A stretch of DNA of 64,000 nucleotides. It comes from Streptococcus sp. 1643. GTDB taxonomy: Bacteria; Bacillota; Bacilli; Lactobacillales; Streptococcaceae. Under the pieces are notes generated by a model. The model was not told the origin of the DNA. It did no database searches and saw only the letters and a program-made list of their open reading frames with translations. The stretch lies in NCBI RefSeq assembly GCF_006228325.1, contig NZ_CP040231.1, positions 1,499,001 through 1,563,000 of the forward strand, written 5' to 3'. Positions 9,367 to 18,142 of the stretch are shown here, one piece after another. The stretch's first letter is position 1, and each line of letters opens with the position of its first letter. The translations under genes were made by a program, and so were the position numbers.

Positions 9367-10811
9367 TGAACTTTGAAACAGTCATTGGACTTGAAGTCCA
9401 CGTAGAGCTCAACACCAATTCAAAAATCTTCTCACCTACTTCTGCCCACTTTGGAAATGACCAAAATGCCAACACTAACGTGATTGACTGGTCCTTCCCA
9501 GGAGTTCTGCCAGTTCTCAATAAAGGGGTTGTCGATGCTGGTATCAAGGCTGCACTCGCTCTTAACATGGACATCCATAAGAAGATGCACTTTGACCGCA
9601 AGAACTACTTCTATCCTGACAATCCTAAAGCCTACCAAATCTCTCAGTTTGATGAGCCAATCGGCTACAACGGCTGGATTGAAGTGGAGCTAGAAGACGG
9701 TACGACCAAGAAAATCGGTATCGAACGCGCCCACTTGGAAGAAGACGCTGGTAAAAACACCCACGGTACAGATGGCTACTCTTATGTTGACCTCAACCGC
9801 CAAGGGGTGCCCTTGATTGAGATTGTATCTGAAGCGGACATGCGTTCCCCAGAAGAAGCCTATGCTTATCTAACTGCCCTAAAGGAAGTCATCCAGTACG
9901 CTGGCATTTCTGACGTTAAGATGGAAGAAGGTTCCATGCGTGTGGATGCCAATATCTCCCTTCGTCCTTATGGTCAAGAAAAATTCGGTACCAAGACTGA
10001 GTTGAAAAACCTCAACTCCTTCTCAAACGTTCGTAAGGGTCTTGAATACGAAGTCCAACGCCAGGCTGAAATCCTTCGCTCAGGTGGTCAAATTCGCCAA
10101 GAAACACGTCGTTACGATGAAGCTAACAAGGCAACCATCCTCATGCGTGTCAAAGAAGGTGCTGCAGACTACCGCTACTTCCCAGAACCAGACCTACCAC
10201 TCTTTGAAATCTCAGACGAGTGGATTGAGGAAATGCGAACAGAACTGCCAGAGTTTCCAAAGGAACGCCGTGCGCGCTACGTTGCTGACCTTGGCTTGTC
10301 AGACTACGATGCTAGCCAGTTGACTGCAAATAAGGTCACTTCTGACTTCTTTGAAAAAGCTGTTGCACTCGGTGGTGATGCCAAACAAGTCTCTAACTGG
10401 CTTCAAGGTGAAGTTGCTCAGTTCTTGAATGCTGAAGGCAAAACACTGGAACAAATCGAATTGACACCAGAAAACTTAGTAGAAATGATTGCCATCATCG
10501 AAGATGGTACGATTTCTTCTAAGATTGCCAAGAAAGTCTTTGTCCACCTGGCTAAAAATGGCGGTGGCGCGCGTGAATACGTGGAAAAAGCAGGCTTGGT
10601 GCAAATCTCAGATCCAGATGTTCTGATTCCAATCATCCACCAAGTCTTTGCGGATAACGAAGCTGCCGTTGCCGACTTCAAGTCAGGCAAACGCAACGCA
10701 GACAAGGCCTTCACAGGATTCCTTATGAAGGCAACCAAAGGGCAAGCCAATCCACAAGTTGCCCTTAAACTCCTTGCACAGGAATTGGCCAAGTTGAAAG
10801 AAAGTGAGTAA
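9366..10811 (+). CDS. gatB: Asp/Glu-tRNA amidotransferase subunit B
   Basis: 481 residues. Binds the mischarged tRNA, activates the acyl group with ATP and receives ammonia from GatA. The GatB signature is clear: [12 protein letters not shown] at the start, [10 protein letters not shown], then LKNLNSF. A YqeY-like C-terminal helical domain ([13 protein letters not shown]) binds the tRNA elbow. Full length, last gene of the gatCAB operon. The next gene follows after 62 bp with its own ribosome-binding site. Confidence 0.98.
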   Translation: MNFETVIGLEVHVELNTNSKIFSPTSAHFGNDQNANTNVIDWSFPGVLPVLNKGVVDAGIKAALALNMDIHKKMHFDRKNYFYPDNPKAYQISQFDEPIGYNGWIEVELEDGTTKKIGIERAHLEEDAGKNTHGTDGYSYVDLNRQGVPLIEIVSEADMRSPEEAYAYLTALKEVIQYAGISDVKMEEGSMRVDANISLRPYGQEKFGTKTELKNLNSFSNVRKGLEYEVQRQAEILRSGGQIRQETRRYDEANKATILMRVKEGAADYRYFPEPDLPLFEISDEWIEEMRTELPEFPKERRARYVADLGLSDYDASQLTANKVTSDFFEKAVALGGDAKQVSNWLQGEVAQFLNAEGKTLEQIELTPENLVEMIAIIEDGTISSKIAKKVFVHLAKNGGGAREYVEKAGLVQISDPDVLIPIIHQVFADNEAAVADFKSGKRNADKAFTGFLMKATKGQANPQVALKLLAQELAKLKESE

Positions 10812-10873
10812 TTCGCTAGTAGTCACCCAGTAGTCTAGACAGCTACCTTTTCAATCATATAGTTAGGAGACAC

Positions 10874-11830
10874 ATGAAAAAGTTTTACGCTCTTTTAATG
10901 ACCTGTTTATTACTTGTTTTTCTATCCGTGCCTCAAATCGTTGATGCGGGTGTAGGACATTCCAGAAGTGGAGGGAGCAGCCGCAGTAGCTCCAGAAGTA
11001 GTAGCCGCTCAAGTGGAGGTGGAAGTCGTTCTGGTGGCTCATCTTTCCACTACTACCGCTCTGGATATGGATCATCCTCTGACAGTTCTGCTAGCTCTCC
11101 CTATCTAGGATTTATGTTCATATTAGTCGGAGGAATCATACTAGTTGTTATCGTCAAATCCTTGCAGAATAAGTCTGGAGATTCGAATTCAACCTACACT
11201 AGTAATGATTCTCAAACGCTCCATCGTCGAGTTGAACACAACACACTGGCCATTAGTCGTTTGAAATACGGAGATCCAAACTTTGACGCGGAAGCCTTCA
11301 CATCTTGGGTTAAGGAAGTCTACCTTAAATTGCAAGTTGCCTGGACTGAGAAAAATTGGAACTCTGTCCGCGCTTTGGAAAGTACCAGTCTCTACTCTCA
11401 ACATAGCACCCAACTCGAAGACCATATTCGAGCTAAAACAACCAATGTTTTAGAGAAAGTTTGTATCGAAAATGTTCGCATCAAGGAGTTCATTGAAAAT
11501 CCTGACGGAAACGACACCTTAGTGGTGATCCTGTCATCTACCTTGCGTGACTATGTCATTGACGATGAGACTCGCCGTGTCCTTGAAGGAGACCCTAAAA
11601 AAGATCTCTTCACCGTGTATCAATTGAACTTTATCCGTCAACACGGTAGCCAAACGCAAGCAGTCAATCCAGACGAAGTTGTGAGCGACCACTGTCCAAA
11701 CTGTGGCGCCCCATTGAAAATCTCTGCAGTTAGCGAGTGCGACTACTGTGGTGCCAATCTCTCTCGCAGTCCAAACCAATGGGTACTGGATACCTATGAT
11801 GTTGTGGATGAAGACGAGCTTTATAATTAG
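10874..11830 (+). CDS. Secreted/membrane Tim44-like domain protein with zinc ribbon
   Basis: 318 residues. Signal peptide MKKFYALLMTCLLLVFLSV.., then a low-complexity Ser/Arg/Gly stretch (residues about 30-65, SRSSSRSSSRSSGGGSRSGG). One transmembrane helix follows (about 78-97, GFMFILVGGIILVVIV), then a Tim44-like domain (LHRRVEHNTL...AFTSWVKEVYLKLQVAWTEKN). The C-terminus has a four-cysteine ribbon, CPNCGAPL...CDYCGANL. The gene is 8 nt before an SPFH gene, so the two are likely one unit. The Tim44-like domain suggests membrane association; its substrate is unknown. GGAG precedes the ATG. Confidence 0.75.
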   Translation: MKKFYALLMTCLLLVFLSVPQIVDAGVGHSRSGGSSRSSSRSSSRSSGGGSRSGGSSFHYYRSGYGSSSDSSASSPYLGFMFILVGGIILVVIVKSLQNKSGDSNSTYTSNDSQTLHRRVEHNTLAISRLKYGDPNFDAEAFTSWVKEVYLKLQVAWTEKNWNSVRALESTSLYSQHSTQLEDHIRAKTTNVLEKVCIENVRIKEFIENPDGNDTLVVILSSTLRDYVIDDETRRVLEGDPKKDLFTVYQLNFIRQHGSQTQAVNPDEVVSDHCPNCGAPLKISAVSECDYCGANLSRSPNQWVLDTYDVVDEDELYN

Positions 11831-11838
11831 GAGGAATT

Positions 11839-12966
11839 ATGGGATTTATACGTGCAGCCTTATCAGCAGGCTTAAATAGTTTTAATGATAGTAAATTCAA
11901 GGAAGCCATCGTCCTTCCAGATAATGTCTCTGGCGACGCCTTGGCCATCAAGGGACAATTACTCACAAAAGACCCAGATGGACGTTCTCGTCACAGCAAT
12001 CAAAATACAGGCCTCTTGTCAGATGGCAGTGTGGTTATCGTTCCTCAAGGTTATACCGCTATTTTGGTAAACAACGGTACCTTCATTGGTGAGGTCCTCG
12101 AAGCTGGTAGCCACGAATGGCAAGCTGGTGATAACGCCTGGCTCCTTGAAAAAGGTGGTTTAAAAGGCACTTGGGAAAACTTTAAAAACCGTTTCTCTTT
12201 TGGTGGACAAGTCATCACCCAACAAGAAATCATCTTTATCCGCATGCAACCTATTGCAGGTAATAAGTTCGGCACACAAAATGCGGTCGAATACTTCAGT
12301 GAACGTTACCAACAACTGCTTAACATCCGTTTCTATGGCTTGTTTGATGTAAAAATAGCAGACCCAGTCCTCTTCTACGTGAGCTCTGTTAGCCGTCAAA
12401 TTACTGACGGACAGCCATTTACTCTCCAAGATGTAGCTCAAGGAACGCTCCGTCAAAATATCGCACCAAAAATTGCGATTGCCATCGCCAAATACACCAA
12501 CGAAAACAAGGTTGATATCTATAGTCTCAATGCCAACCAAGACACCTTTAACGAACTCGCTAAACAAGAGGTCAACAAGGTTTGGACAGGTCTCTACGGG
12601 ATTGAAGCAACTAACATCTTGCTTGAGGACCTCAGCTACGACCAAGAAAGTCTTGATATCGTTCGCAAGCTTGATAGCGAGCTCGTGGCAATGAAGTACA
12701 ACACGATTGAAATCGAAGAACGCCGTGCTCGCAACGAAGCGCTTATTGCTGCAGCTGCAAACGAAGGAAATGGCAATGGGATGAACATGTTTATGGGCAT
12801 GAATCTTGGCCAAACTCTCGGTGGTCAACTAAGCCAACAAGTCCAAAATCAAGCACCTGCTCAAAATGCTGGGCAAGCTACTAGCAAGAATTTTTACATC
12901 GAAGTCGATGGAAAATACGTCCTCGTTACTAAAGACGAAGATGGAAATATCGTACCAGTCAACTAA
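11839..12966 (+). CDS. SPFH-domain protein (YdjI-like 'virion core protein' family)
   Basis: 375 residues. The N-terminal half is an SPFH (stomatin/flotillin-like) domain, preceded by IVLPDNVSGDALAIKG and SVVIVPQGYTAILVNNGTF. A helical segment with EIEERRARNEALIAAAANEG follows. A Gly/Met/Gln-rich linker (about 310-345) leads to a compact C-terminal strand region (FYIEVDGKYVLVTKDEDGNIVPV). There is no membrane segment of its own, so it probably coats a membrane or partners the Tim44-like protein encoded 8 nt upstream. Streptococcal homologues are uncharacterised; a membrane-stress role is inferred from B. subtilis YdjI-type genes. Confidence 0.78.
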   Translation: MGFIRAALSAGLNSFNDSKFKEAIVLPDNVSGDALAIKGQLLTKDPDGRSRHSNQNTGLLSDGSVVIVPQGYTAILVNNGTFIGEVLEAGSHEWQAGDNAWLLEKGGLKGTWENFKNRFSFGGQVITQQEIIFIRMQPIAGNKFGTQNAVEYFSERYQQLLNIRFYGLFDVKIADPVLFYVSSVSRQITDGQPFTLQDVAQGTLRQNIAPKIAIAIAKYTNENKVDIYSLNANQDTFNELAKQEVNKVWTGLYGIEATNILLEDLSYDQESLDIVRKLDSELVAMKYNTIEIEERRARNEALIAAAANEGNGNGMNMFMGMNLGQTLGGQLSQQVQNQAPAQNAGQATSKNFYIEVDGKYVLVTKDEDGNIVPVN

Positions 12967-12984
12967 TTAAGCTCCTTCTGACAT

Positions 12985-13013
12985 TTGAGTAATGTTGTCT
13001 TTTATGGTACAAT
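12985..13013 (+). promoter_or_regulatory. Promoter of efp-asp23-nusB
   Basis: TTGAGT (12985-12990), 17-nt spacer ending in TATGG, TACAAT (13008-13013). Both a -35 and an extended -10 are present, so it should be strong. Confidence 0.82.
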
Positions 13014-13047
13014 AAAGAGTAAATTATTTTATTAAAGAGGTAAAAAC

Positions 13048-13608
13048 ATGATTGAAGCAAGTAAATTAAAGGCTGGTATGACCTTTGAAACAGCTGACGG
13101 AAAATTGATCCGCGTTTTGGAAGCTAGCCACCACAAACCAGGTAAAGGAAACACAATCATGCGTATGAAATTGCGTGATGTCCGTACTGGTTCTACATTT
13201 GACACAAGCTACCGTCCAGAGGAAAAATTTGAACAAGCTATCATCGAGACTGTCCCAGCTCAATACTTGTACAAAATGGATGACACAGCCTACTTCATGA
13301 ACACAGAAACTTACGACCAATACGAAATTCCTGTAGTCAACGTTGAAAACGAATTGCTTTACATCCTTGAAAACTCTGATGTGAAGATCCAATTCTACGG
13401 AACTGAAGTGATCGGTGTTACCGTTCCTACTACTGTCGAATTGACAGTTGCAGAAACTCAACCATCTATCAAAGGTGCTACGGTTACAGGTTCTGGTAAA
13501 CCAGCAACGATGGAAACTGGACTTGTCGTAAACGTTCCAGACTTCATCGAAGCAGGACAAAAACTCGTTATCAACACTGCAGAAGGAACTTACGTTTCTC
13601 GTGCCTAA
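13048..13608 (+). CDS. efp: Elongation factor P
   Basis: 186 residues, full length. EF-P enters between the P and E sites and rescues ribosomes stalled on proline runs. Three beta-barrel domains are recognisable: the KOW-like domain with the loop [18 protein letters not shown], whose Lys (here KPGKG) is the modification site in other species, then the OB domains ending in [26 protein letters not shown] precedes the ATG. First gene of a three-gene unit with an Asp23-family gene and nusB. Confidence 0.98.
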
Positions 13609-13629
13609 TCTCTAGAAAGAGGTCATTCT

Positions 13630-14019
13630 ATGGGAATTGAAGAACAACTTGGCGAAATCGTTATCGCCCCACGTGTACTTGAAAAAATCATTGCTATTGC
13701 TACTGCAAAAGTAGAGGGTGTTCACTCTTTTTCAAACAAATCAGTATCTGACACCCTTTCAAAACTTTCTCTTGGCCGTGGTGTTTATCTTAAAAACGTG
13801 GACGAAGAGCTCACAGCTGATATCTACCTCTACCTAGAGTACGGAGTAAAAGTTCCTAAGGTAGCGGTTGCTATCCAAAAAGCTGTCAAAGATGCCGTCC
13901 GCAATATGGCTGATGTAGAACTCGCTGCTATCAATATTCACGTTGCAGGTATCGTTCCAGATAAAACACCAAAACCAGAATTGAAAGATCTATTTGACGA
14001 GGACTTCCTCAATGACTAG
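13630..14019 (+). CDS. Asp23/Gls24 family protein (YqhY-like)
   Basis: 129 residues, single Asp23 domain (IVIAPRVLEKIIAIATAKVEGVHSF at the N-terminus; VAVAIQKAVKDAVRNM in the middle). Proteins of this family are small, soluble, often abundant and linked with envelope stress or, for YqhY, with balanced fatty-acid synthesis. Here it sits between efp and nusB, not with acc genes, although the acc/fab cluster lies only about 2.4 kb away. The stop overlaps nusB by 8 nt. The function in streptococci is not settled. Confidence 0.85.
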   Translation: MGIEEQLGEIVIAPRVLEKIIAIATAKVEGVHSFSNKSVSDTLSKLSLGRGVYLKNVDEELTADIYLYLEYGVKVPKVAVAIQKAVKDAVRNMADVELAAINIHVAGIVPDKTPKPELKDLFDEDFLND

Positions 14020-14434
14020 TCCACTATTAGAATCTAGACGCCAACTCCGTAAATGCGCATTTCAAGCTCTCATGAGCCTTGAGTTCGGTACGGATGTCGA
14101 AACTGCTTGTCGTTTCGCCTATACTCATGATCGTGAAGATACGGATGTGCAACTTCCAGCCTTTTTGACAGAGCTAGTTTCTGGTGTTCAGGCTAAAAAG
14201 GAAGAACTAGACAAGCAAATCACACAGCATTTAAAAGCAGGTTGGACCATCGAGCGTTTAACACTCGTGGAGAGAAACCTCCTTCGCTTGGGAGTCTTTG
14301 AAATCACTTCATTTGACACCCCTCAGTTGGTTGCTGTCAATGAAGCTATTGAGCTTGCAAAGGACTTCTCAGATCAAAAATCTGCCCGTTTTATCAACGG
14401 ACTGCTCAGCCAGTTTGTAACAGAAGAACAGTAA
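14012..14434 (+). CDS. nusB: Transcription antitermination factor NusB
   Basis: 140 residues. NusB binds BoxA RNA with NusE (S10) to prevent early termination in rRNA operons. The all-helical fold shows typical segments: RRQLRKCAFQALMSLEF, LVERNLLRLGVFEI, and AVNEAIELAKDFSDQKSARFINGLL. The ATG at 14012 gives the usual length and overlaps the Asp23 gene by 8 nt; a longer in-frame TTG start at 13994 is less likely. A hairpin terminator closes the operon just downstream. Confidence 0.96.
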   Translation: MTSPLLESRRQLRKCAFQALMSLEFGTDVETACRFAYTHDREDTDVQLPAFLTELVSGVQAKKEELDKQITQHLKAGWTIERLTLVERNLLRLGVFEITSFDTPQLVAVNEAIELAKDFSDQKSARFINGLLSQFVTEEQ

Positions 14435-14438
14435 ATAG

Positions 14439-14474
14439 AAAAAGTGTTTGACAATTATCAAACACTTTTTTCTT
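14439..14474. terminator. Bidirectional terminator between nusB and CPBP gene 1
   Basis: Arms AAAAAGTGTTTGA / TCAAACACTTTTT with loop CAATTA and T runs on both strands. Serves nusB (+) and the convergent CPBP gene (-). Nearly identical to the hairpin at 15585-15616. Confidence 0.92.
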
Positions 14475-14483
14475 TGTCTCCTA

Positions 14484-15209
14484 CTATCTAAAAAAATGAT
14501 AATAGATATAATTATAAACAAAAATCCAGATGGGTTTTGCATAAATGAGAAAGTTGAAAAAACTATGGCACAGGATGGTAATTTTTAAGTTCTTTGTCCA
14601 TCGGTAGACAAGGGCATAGAAGAGACCGCCTAAACTATAAATAATCAAACTGATAGGATCTCGGTGAGTTAGGATCAAATGACTAAGTCCAAAGATAAGA
14701 GCAGATAGGATAACATCCAGATAGTACTTGGACTGGGGAAAGAAGGTATTCATAAAGTACCCTCTATGAATCAGTTCCTCTAATATAGGTGCGACGATTA
14801 CTGTTAAACTAAAACTGAGAACAGTTGATAGAAAAGTTGGTTGCCCATTGGAGTATAGAATCGAAAGAAGGTCTTGAAAGATATACTTGTTATCAATTAG
14901 GTGATGAAACTGTAACTGAAAAGCATCCACCAATTGACGATCAAAATAAGTAGCCACTAGAGCAACTACAAGGTAAAAGAATCTTGACTTCTTTGAACCC
15001 TTTTTTTCAAAAATATAGAGCATCTCTTTCTTTTTGAGCCAGTAGATTAATAATAGCAAAAGAGCCATTACTTCAACTGTTAAAAAGATAGAATAGCCAT
15101 CTATCCCCCATCCTAAAAACTTAGTTAGATGCATAATCCCTAACTCTGGTAGATAAACCGATAGAAATACCAGTGATGTATAGACTCCCAAATGCCCTAG
15201 TTTTTTCAT
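14484..15209 (-). CDS. CPBP-family (Abi) intramembrane protease 1, possible bacteriocin immunity protein
   Basis: 241 residues, about six to seven hydrophobic segments. The three CPBP motifs are intact: EELIHRG (Glu144, Glu145, Arg149), FGLSH (His177) and CHSFFN (His215, Asn219). CPBP proteins in lactic bacteria often protect against self-made bacteriocins, though others process membrane proteins. A double-glycine peptide remnant ends 18 nt before the ATG on the same strand, which favours an immunity role. The paralogue at 15629-16330 is similar throughout, especially in the stretch RGYFMNTFFP. AAAGGGG is the ribosome-binding site. Confidence 0.88.
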   Translation of the reverse strand: MKKLGHLGVYTSLVFLSVYLPELGIMHLTKFLGWGIDGYSIFLTVEVMALLLLLIYWLKKKEMLYIFEKKGSKKSRFFYLVVALVATYFDRQLVDAFQLQFHHLIDNKYIFQDLLSILYSNGQPTFLSTVLSFSLTVIVAPILEELIHRGYFMNTFFPQSKYYLDVILSALIFGLSHLILTHRDPISLIIYSLGGLFYALVYRWTKNLKITILCHSFFNFLIYAKPIWIFVYNYIYYHFFR

Positions 15210-15227
15210 ACTTACCCCTTTAATTTA

Positions 15228-15425
15228 TCAATAGCCAATACCATAAGCACGTCTAGTCGCATGATTCAGTATTGTACTCCATTCTGTCGCCAAACTATAT
15301 GCATATGGCGAAGGCCAATGTCTATCATCAACTAACCAAATCATACCACCACCTGAAACTTGCTCTAAGTCCTCAGATGAAAGAACTGTAAATGTTTCTG
15401 TACCTGTCCTATCAAGTAGCTCCTT
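15228..15425 (-). pseudogene. Double-glycine-leader peptide (bacteriocin-like) remnant lacking a start codon
   Basis: A 64-codon frame (15422 down to the TGA at 15228) reads like a class II bacteriocin precursor. About 25 leader residues end in LSSEDLEQVSGG, with the L..V.GG pattern cut by peptidase-ABC exporters. A 39-residue core follows (GMIWLVDDRHWPSPY ... TRRAYGIGY), rich in Trp and Tyr. AAGGAG lies at 15420-15425, but the frame holds no ATG, GTG or TTG before a stop at 15477-15479, so the start is lost, shifted or unusual. CPBP gene 1 follows after 18 nt with its own Shine-Dalgarno. No exporter is nearby. Not recognised as a named bacteriocin. Confidence 0.6.
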
Positions 15426-15584
15426 AAAATAAATTTTTGTAAGCTTACATCTACAGTATATATCTTTTTGTCTATTTTATAGTCCGTCTCCTCAACTGTC
15501 AATTTTTTATCCTAAACAGTAGCTTTACTCATTGAGAAATAAGAAATTGATAAAAGAGATTTCTCTATCTTCCCATCAAATTAG
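15426..15584 (-). other. Degenerate segment upstream of the peptide remnant
   Basis: Minus-strand reading in another frame gives ATG AGT AAA GCT ACT GTT TAG at 15532-15512, then an open stretch LTVEETDYKIDKKIYTVDV. This looks like decayed coding sequence broken by a stop and joined out of frame to the peptide. Identity unknown. Confidence 0.35.
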
Positions 15585-15616
15585 AAAAAGTGTTTGACAA
15601 GTATCAAACACTTTTT
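15585..15616 (-). terminator. Terminator of CPBP gene 2
   Basis: Arms AAAAAGTGTTTGA / TCAAACACTTTTT, loop CAAGTA. It differs from the hairpin at 14439-14470 only in one loop base, so the terminator was duplicated with the gene. Confidence 0.9.
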
Positions 15617-15628
15617 CTTTACTTCCTA

Positions 15629-16330
15629 CTATCTAAAAATCAAATAATAGATATAAAATAAGAGCGACGGAGCATAAGGAATCGCATTATAGAAACTATG
15701 ACAAACAATGGTAAATCGAAGACTACCCGTAACTCGATAAGCAACTGCAAATAGAAGACCAAGAATACTATACATTAGGAGACTGATGGGGTCACGATGG
15801 GATAGAACTAAGTGACTAAGCCCAAAGATGAAAGAAGACAAGATCACATCCAAATAAAACTCCGACTTCGGAAAGAAGGTATTCATAAAATAACCCCTAT
15901 AGATTGTCTCCTCAACAACAGGTACAATTGAAATGTTAAAGATTAAAAATATAAGACTTGATAGAGTCGTTTCTCTTCCGTTTAAGTATAGTTCTGAAAG
16001 AAGGTCTTGGAAAATAAAGCTATAGTCAATCAATCGAATATTCTGCATTCTAAATCCATTTAAAAAAGAATAGATAAGGAAACAAGCTACCAAGAAAGCG
16101 AGATAAGACCAGCGCCAACCCTTTTTGTCGAAGATAAAGAGCATCTTCTTCTTTTTCAACCACAAAACGAATAAAAAGAAAATAAGCAACACTTCTCCAA
16201 CTAGGAAGATTATATAGCTGTCCATTCCTAAACCAAAGGTCCTAGCTAGAGTTATAGCTCCTAATGGCGTTAAATAAATGTACAGGAACATTAAAATCAT
16301 ACAGATTCCTAAATGTATTGTCTTTTTCAT
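15629..16330 (-). CDS. CPBP-family (Abi) intramembrane protease 2
   Basis: 233 residues from the ATG at 16330 (GGAGAG before it); the frame extends further upstream, but this start matches the paralogue's MKK N-terminus. Hydrophobic segments alternate with basic loops (LWLKKKKMLFIFDKKGWRW). The catalytic motifs are intact: VEETIYRG, FGLSH and CHSFYN. It is a tandem copy of the gene at 14484-15209 and shares the terminator. With the peptide remnant between them, the pair looks like an immunity/abortive locus. Intact motifs suggest both are functional; the substrate is unknown. Confidence 0.87.
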   Translation of the reverse strand: MKKTIHLGICMILMFLYIYLTPLGAITLARTFGLGMDSYIIFLVGEVLLIFFLFVLWLKKKKMLFIFDKKGWRWSYLAFLVACFLIYSFLNGFRMQNIRLIDYSFIFQDLLSELYLNGRETTLSSLIFLIFNISIVPVVEETIYRGYFMNTFFPKSEFYLDVILSSFIFGLSHLVLSHRDPISLLMYSILGLLFAVAYRVTGSLRFTIVCHSFYNAIPYAPSLLFYIYYLIFR

Positions 16331-16442
16331 TCTTTCTCTCCTAATGATAAACTCTCTATTAGGGCAATATATAGGATATACCATTGATTATTTTCTTATT
16401 TATCTAGAGTATTCATGTTTATCCATGCTCTATTATCAAAAT

Positions 16443-16465
16443 AGCTAGAACACATAGTTCTAGCT
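16443..16465 (-). terminator. Terminator of the fatty-acid operon
   Basis: Arms AGCTAGAAC / GTTCTAGCT with a 5-nt loop, then ATTTTG on the minus strand, 11 nt past the accA stop. Confidence 0.75.
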
Positions 16466-16476
16466 TTTAAAATTTC

Positions 16477-17244
16477 TTAGTATTTTCTAAAGCGTTGGTA
16501 ACGTTCTTCGATAAGTTGGTCGAGTTGTAGTTCTTGCAACCTATCTAGTTCTACACGCAATTCATTTTTAACGCAACCTAGCAGTTCTTTACTTGACAGC
16601 CCTGCTTCTGAGATTACCTTGTCTACGATTCCCATTTCTAGAAGTTCATGCGAAGTGATTTTCATCAATTCCGCTGCTTCCATAGCACGACTTCCATCCT
16701 TCCAAAGGATAGAGGCAAATCCTTCCGGGCTAAGTACGGCGTAGATTGAGTTTTCTAACATCCAGACACGGTTAGCTACGGCTAGAGCTAGGGCCCCACC
16801 AGATCCACCTTCACCGATAATAATCGCGATGATTGGAACCTTGAGATCACTCATTTCCATCAGGTTTCGGGCGATTGCTTCACCTTGTCCACGTTCCTCG
16901 GCTCCAACACCTGGGTAAGCACCCGCCGTATTGATAAAGGTCACAACTGGACGACCAAACTTTTCTGCCTGTTTCATCAAGCGTAAGGCCTTACGATAAC
17001 CTTCTGGATGAGGTTGTCCGAAATTTCGTTTGAGGTTGTCATGAAGACTCTTCCCCTTTTGGATACCAACGACAGTTACTGCTTGTTCACCTAACCAGCC
17101 AATTCCACCGATAACCGCACCATCATCACGGAAAGAGCGATCTCCATGCAATTCGATAAACTCGTCAAAGATTCCATTGGCAAAATCAAGTGCAGTCAAG
17201 CGACTCTGCTCGCGTGCCTCTCTGACTATTTTTGCAATATTCAT
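16477..17244 (-). CDS. accA: Acetyl-CoA carboxylase carboxyltransferase subunit alpha
   Basis: 255 residues. With AccD it moves the carboxyl group from carboxybiotin to acetyl-CoA, giving malonyl-CoA. Crotonase-fold carboxyltransferase motifs are present: [39 protein letters not shown], and [17 protein letters not shown]. Shorter at the N-terminus than E. coli AccA, as in other streptococci. It overlaps accD by 4 nt (ATGA) and is the last gene of the fab cluster. Confidence 0.97.
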   Translation of the reverse strand: MNIAKIVREAREQSRLTALDFANGIFDEFIELHGDRSFRDDGAVIGGIGWLGEQAVTVVGIQKGKSLHDNLKRNFGQPHPEGYRKALRLMKQAEKFGRPVVTFINTAGAYPGVGAEERGQGEAIARNLMEMSDLKVPIIAIIIGEGGSGGALALAVANRVWMLENSIYAVLSPEGFASILWKDGSRAMEAAELMKITSHELLEMGIVDKVISEAGLSSKELLGCVKNELRVELDRLQELQLDQLIEERYQRFRKY

Positions 17245-18107
17245 CCGCGACTTCCTCCATGCAATCTTACTAATTTAGCAATTGTTTCAGGCAATTCTCT
17301 CCGTTTGACAATTGCATCAACAAATCCATGTTCAAGCAGAAATTCTGCCTTTTGGAAGTCATCCGGCAAGGTCTCACGAACTGTATTTTCGATAACACGA
17401 CGTCCAGCAAAACCAACCAAACTCTGTGGCTCCGCTAGGATAATATCACCTTCCATAGCAAAAGAAGCTGTCACCCCACCTGTTGTCGGATCGGTTAAAA
17501 TAGTTAGGTAAAAAAGTCCTGCCTTGGAATGGCGTTGAACTGCCGCAGAAATTTTAGCCATCTGCATCAAGCTCATGATTCCTTCTTGCATACGGGCTCC
17601 ACCAGAGGCTGTGAAGAGAACGACTGGCAAGTTTTCTACCGTTGCATACTCAAACAAGCGCGTGATTTTTTCACCCACAACTGTTCCCATAGAAGCCATG
17701 ATAAAGTTAGAATCCATGATCCCAAGGGCAACTTTTTGTCCCTTGATGCTAGCTGTACCAGTTAGTACTGCTTCATCCAAACCTGTCTTTTCACGCATTG
17801 TTGCAAGTTTTTTCTGGTAGCCAGGAAAGTTTAATGGATCTTGAGTTTCAATACCTGTAAACATCTCCACAAAGCTACCAGAATCAATCGTCAAATCCAA
17901 GCGTTCCTGAGCTGAAATACGGAAAGTATAGCTACAATGGGGACAAATTCGTTCGCTCCCAAGATCCTTTTGGTAAATGGTGTGTTTACAACCAGGACAC
18001 TGGGAGAAGAGTTCATCCGGAACCTCAGGCTTGGCTTGTGGTTTCTGCCTTACGGAACGGTTAGGATTAATCCGAATATACTTATCCTTTTTACTAAATA
18101 GAGCCAT
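17241..18107 (-). CDS. accD: Acetyl-CoA carboxylase carboxyltransferase subunit beta
   Basis: 288 residues. An N-terminal zinc ribbon, CPGCKHTIY...CPHCSYTF (residues about 37-58), precedes the carboxyltransferase domain, with [19 protein letters not shown] and [17 protein letters not shown] as oxyanion/CoA-site segments. Partner of AccA, with which it overlaps by ATGA. 35 nt separate it from accC upstream. Confidence 0.97.
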   Translation of the reverse strand: MALFSKKDKYIRINPNRSVRQKPQAKPEVPDELFSQCPGCKHTIYQKDLGSERICPHCSYTFRISAQERLDLTIDSGSFVEMFTGIETQDPLNFPGYQKKLATMREKTGLDEAVLTGTASIKGQKVALGIMDSNFIMASMGTVVGEKITRLFEYATVENLPVVLFTASGGARMQEGIMSLMQMAKISAAVQRHSKAGLFYLTILTDPTTGGVTASFAMEGDIILAEPQSLVGFAGRRVIENTVRETLPDDFQKAEFLLEHGFVDAIVKRRELPETIAKLVRLHGGSRG

Positions 18108-18142
18108 AACTCCCCCTTTTAGTTCTCATACTGTTTGAAAGT

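Noticed and set aside
12160-12828. Minus-strand 222-codon frame within the SPFH gene
   Set aside because: Antisense shadow of a well-supported gene; composition (Phe/Val/His-rich) is that of reversed codons.
13066-13560. Minus-strand 164-codon frame over efp
   Set aside because: Mirror of efp codon usage; no start context and no homology seen.
14484-16330. CPBP pair as a phage abortive-infection system
   Set aside because: The Abi label is a family name; the neighbouring GG-leader peptide makes bacteriocin immunity the better reading, and no phage-defence partner is seen.
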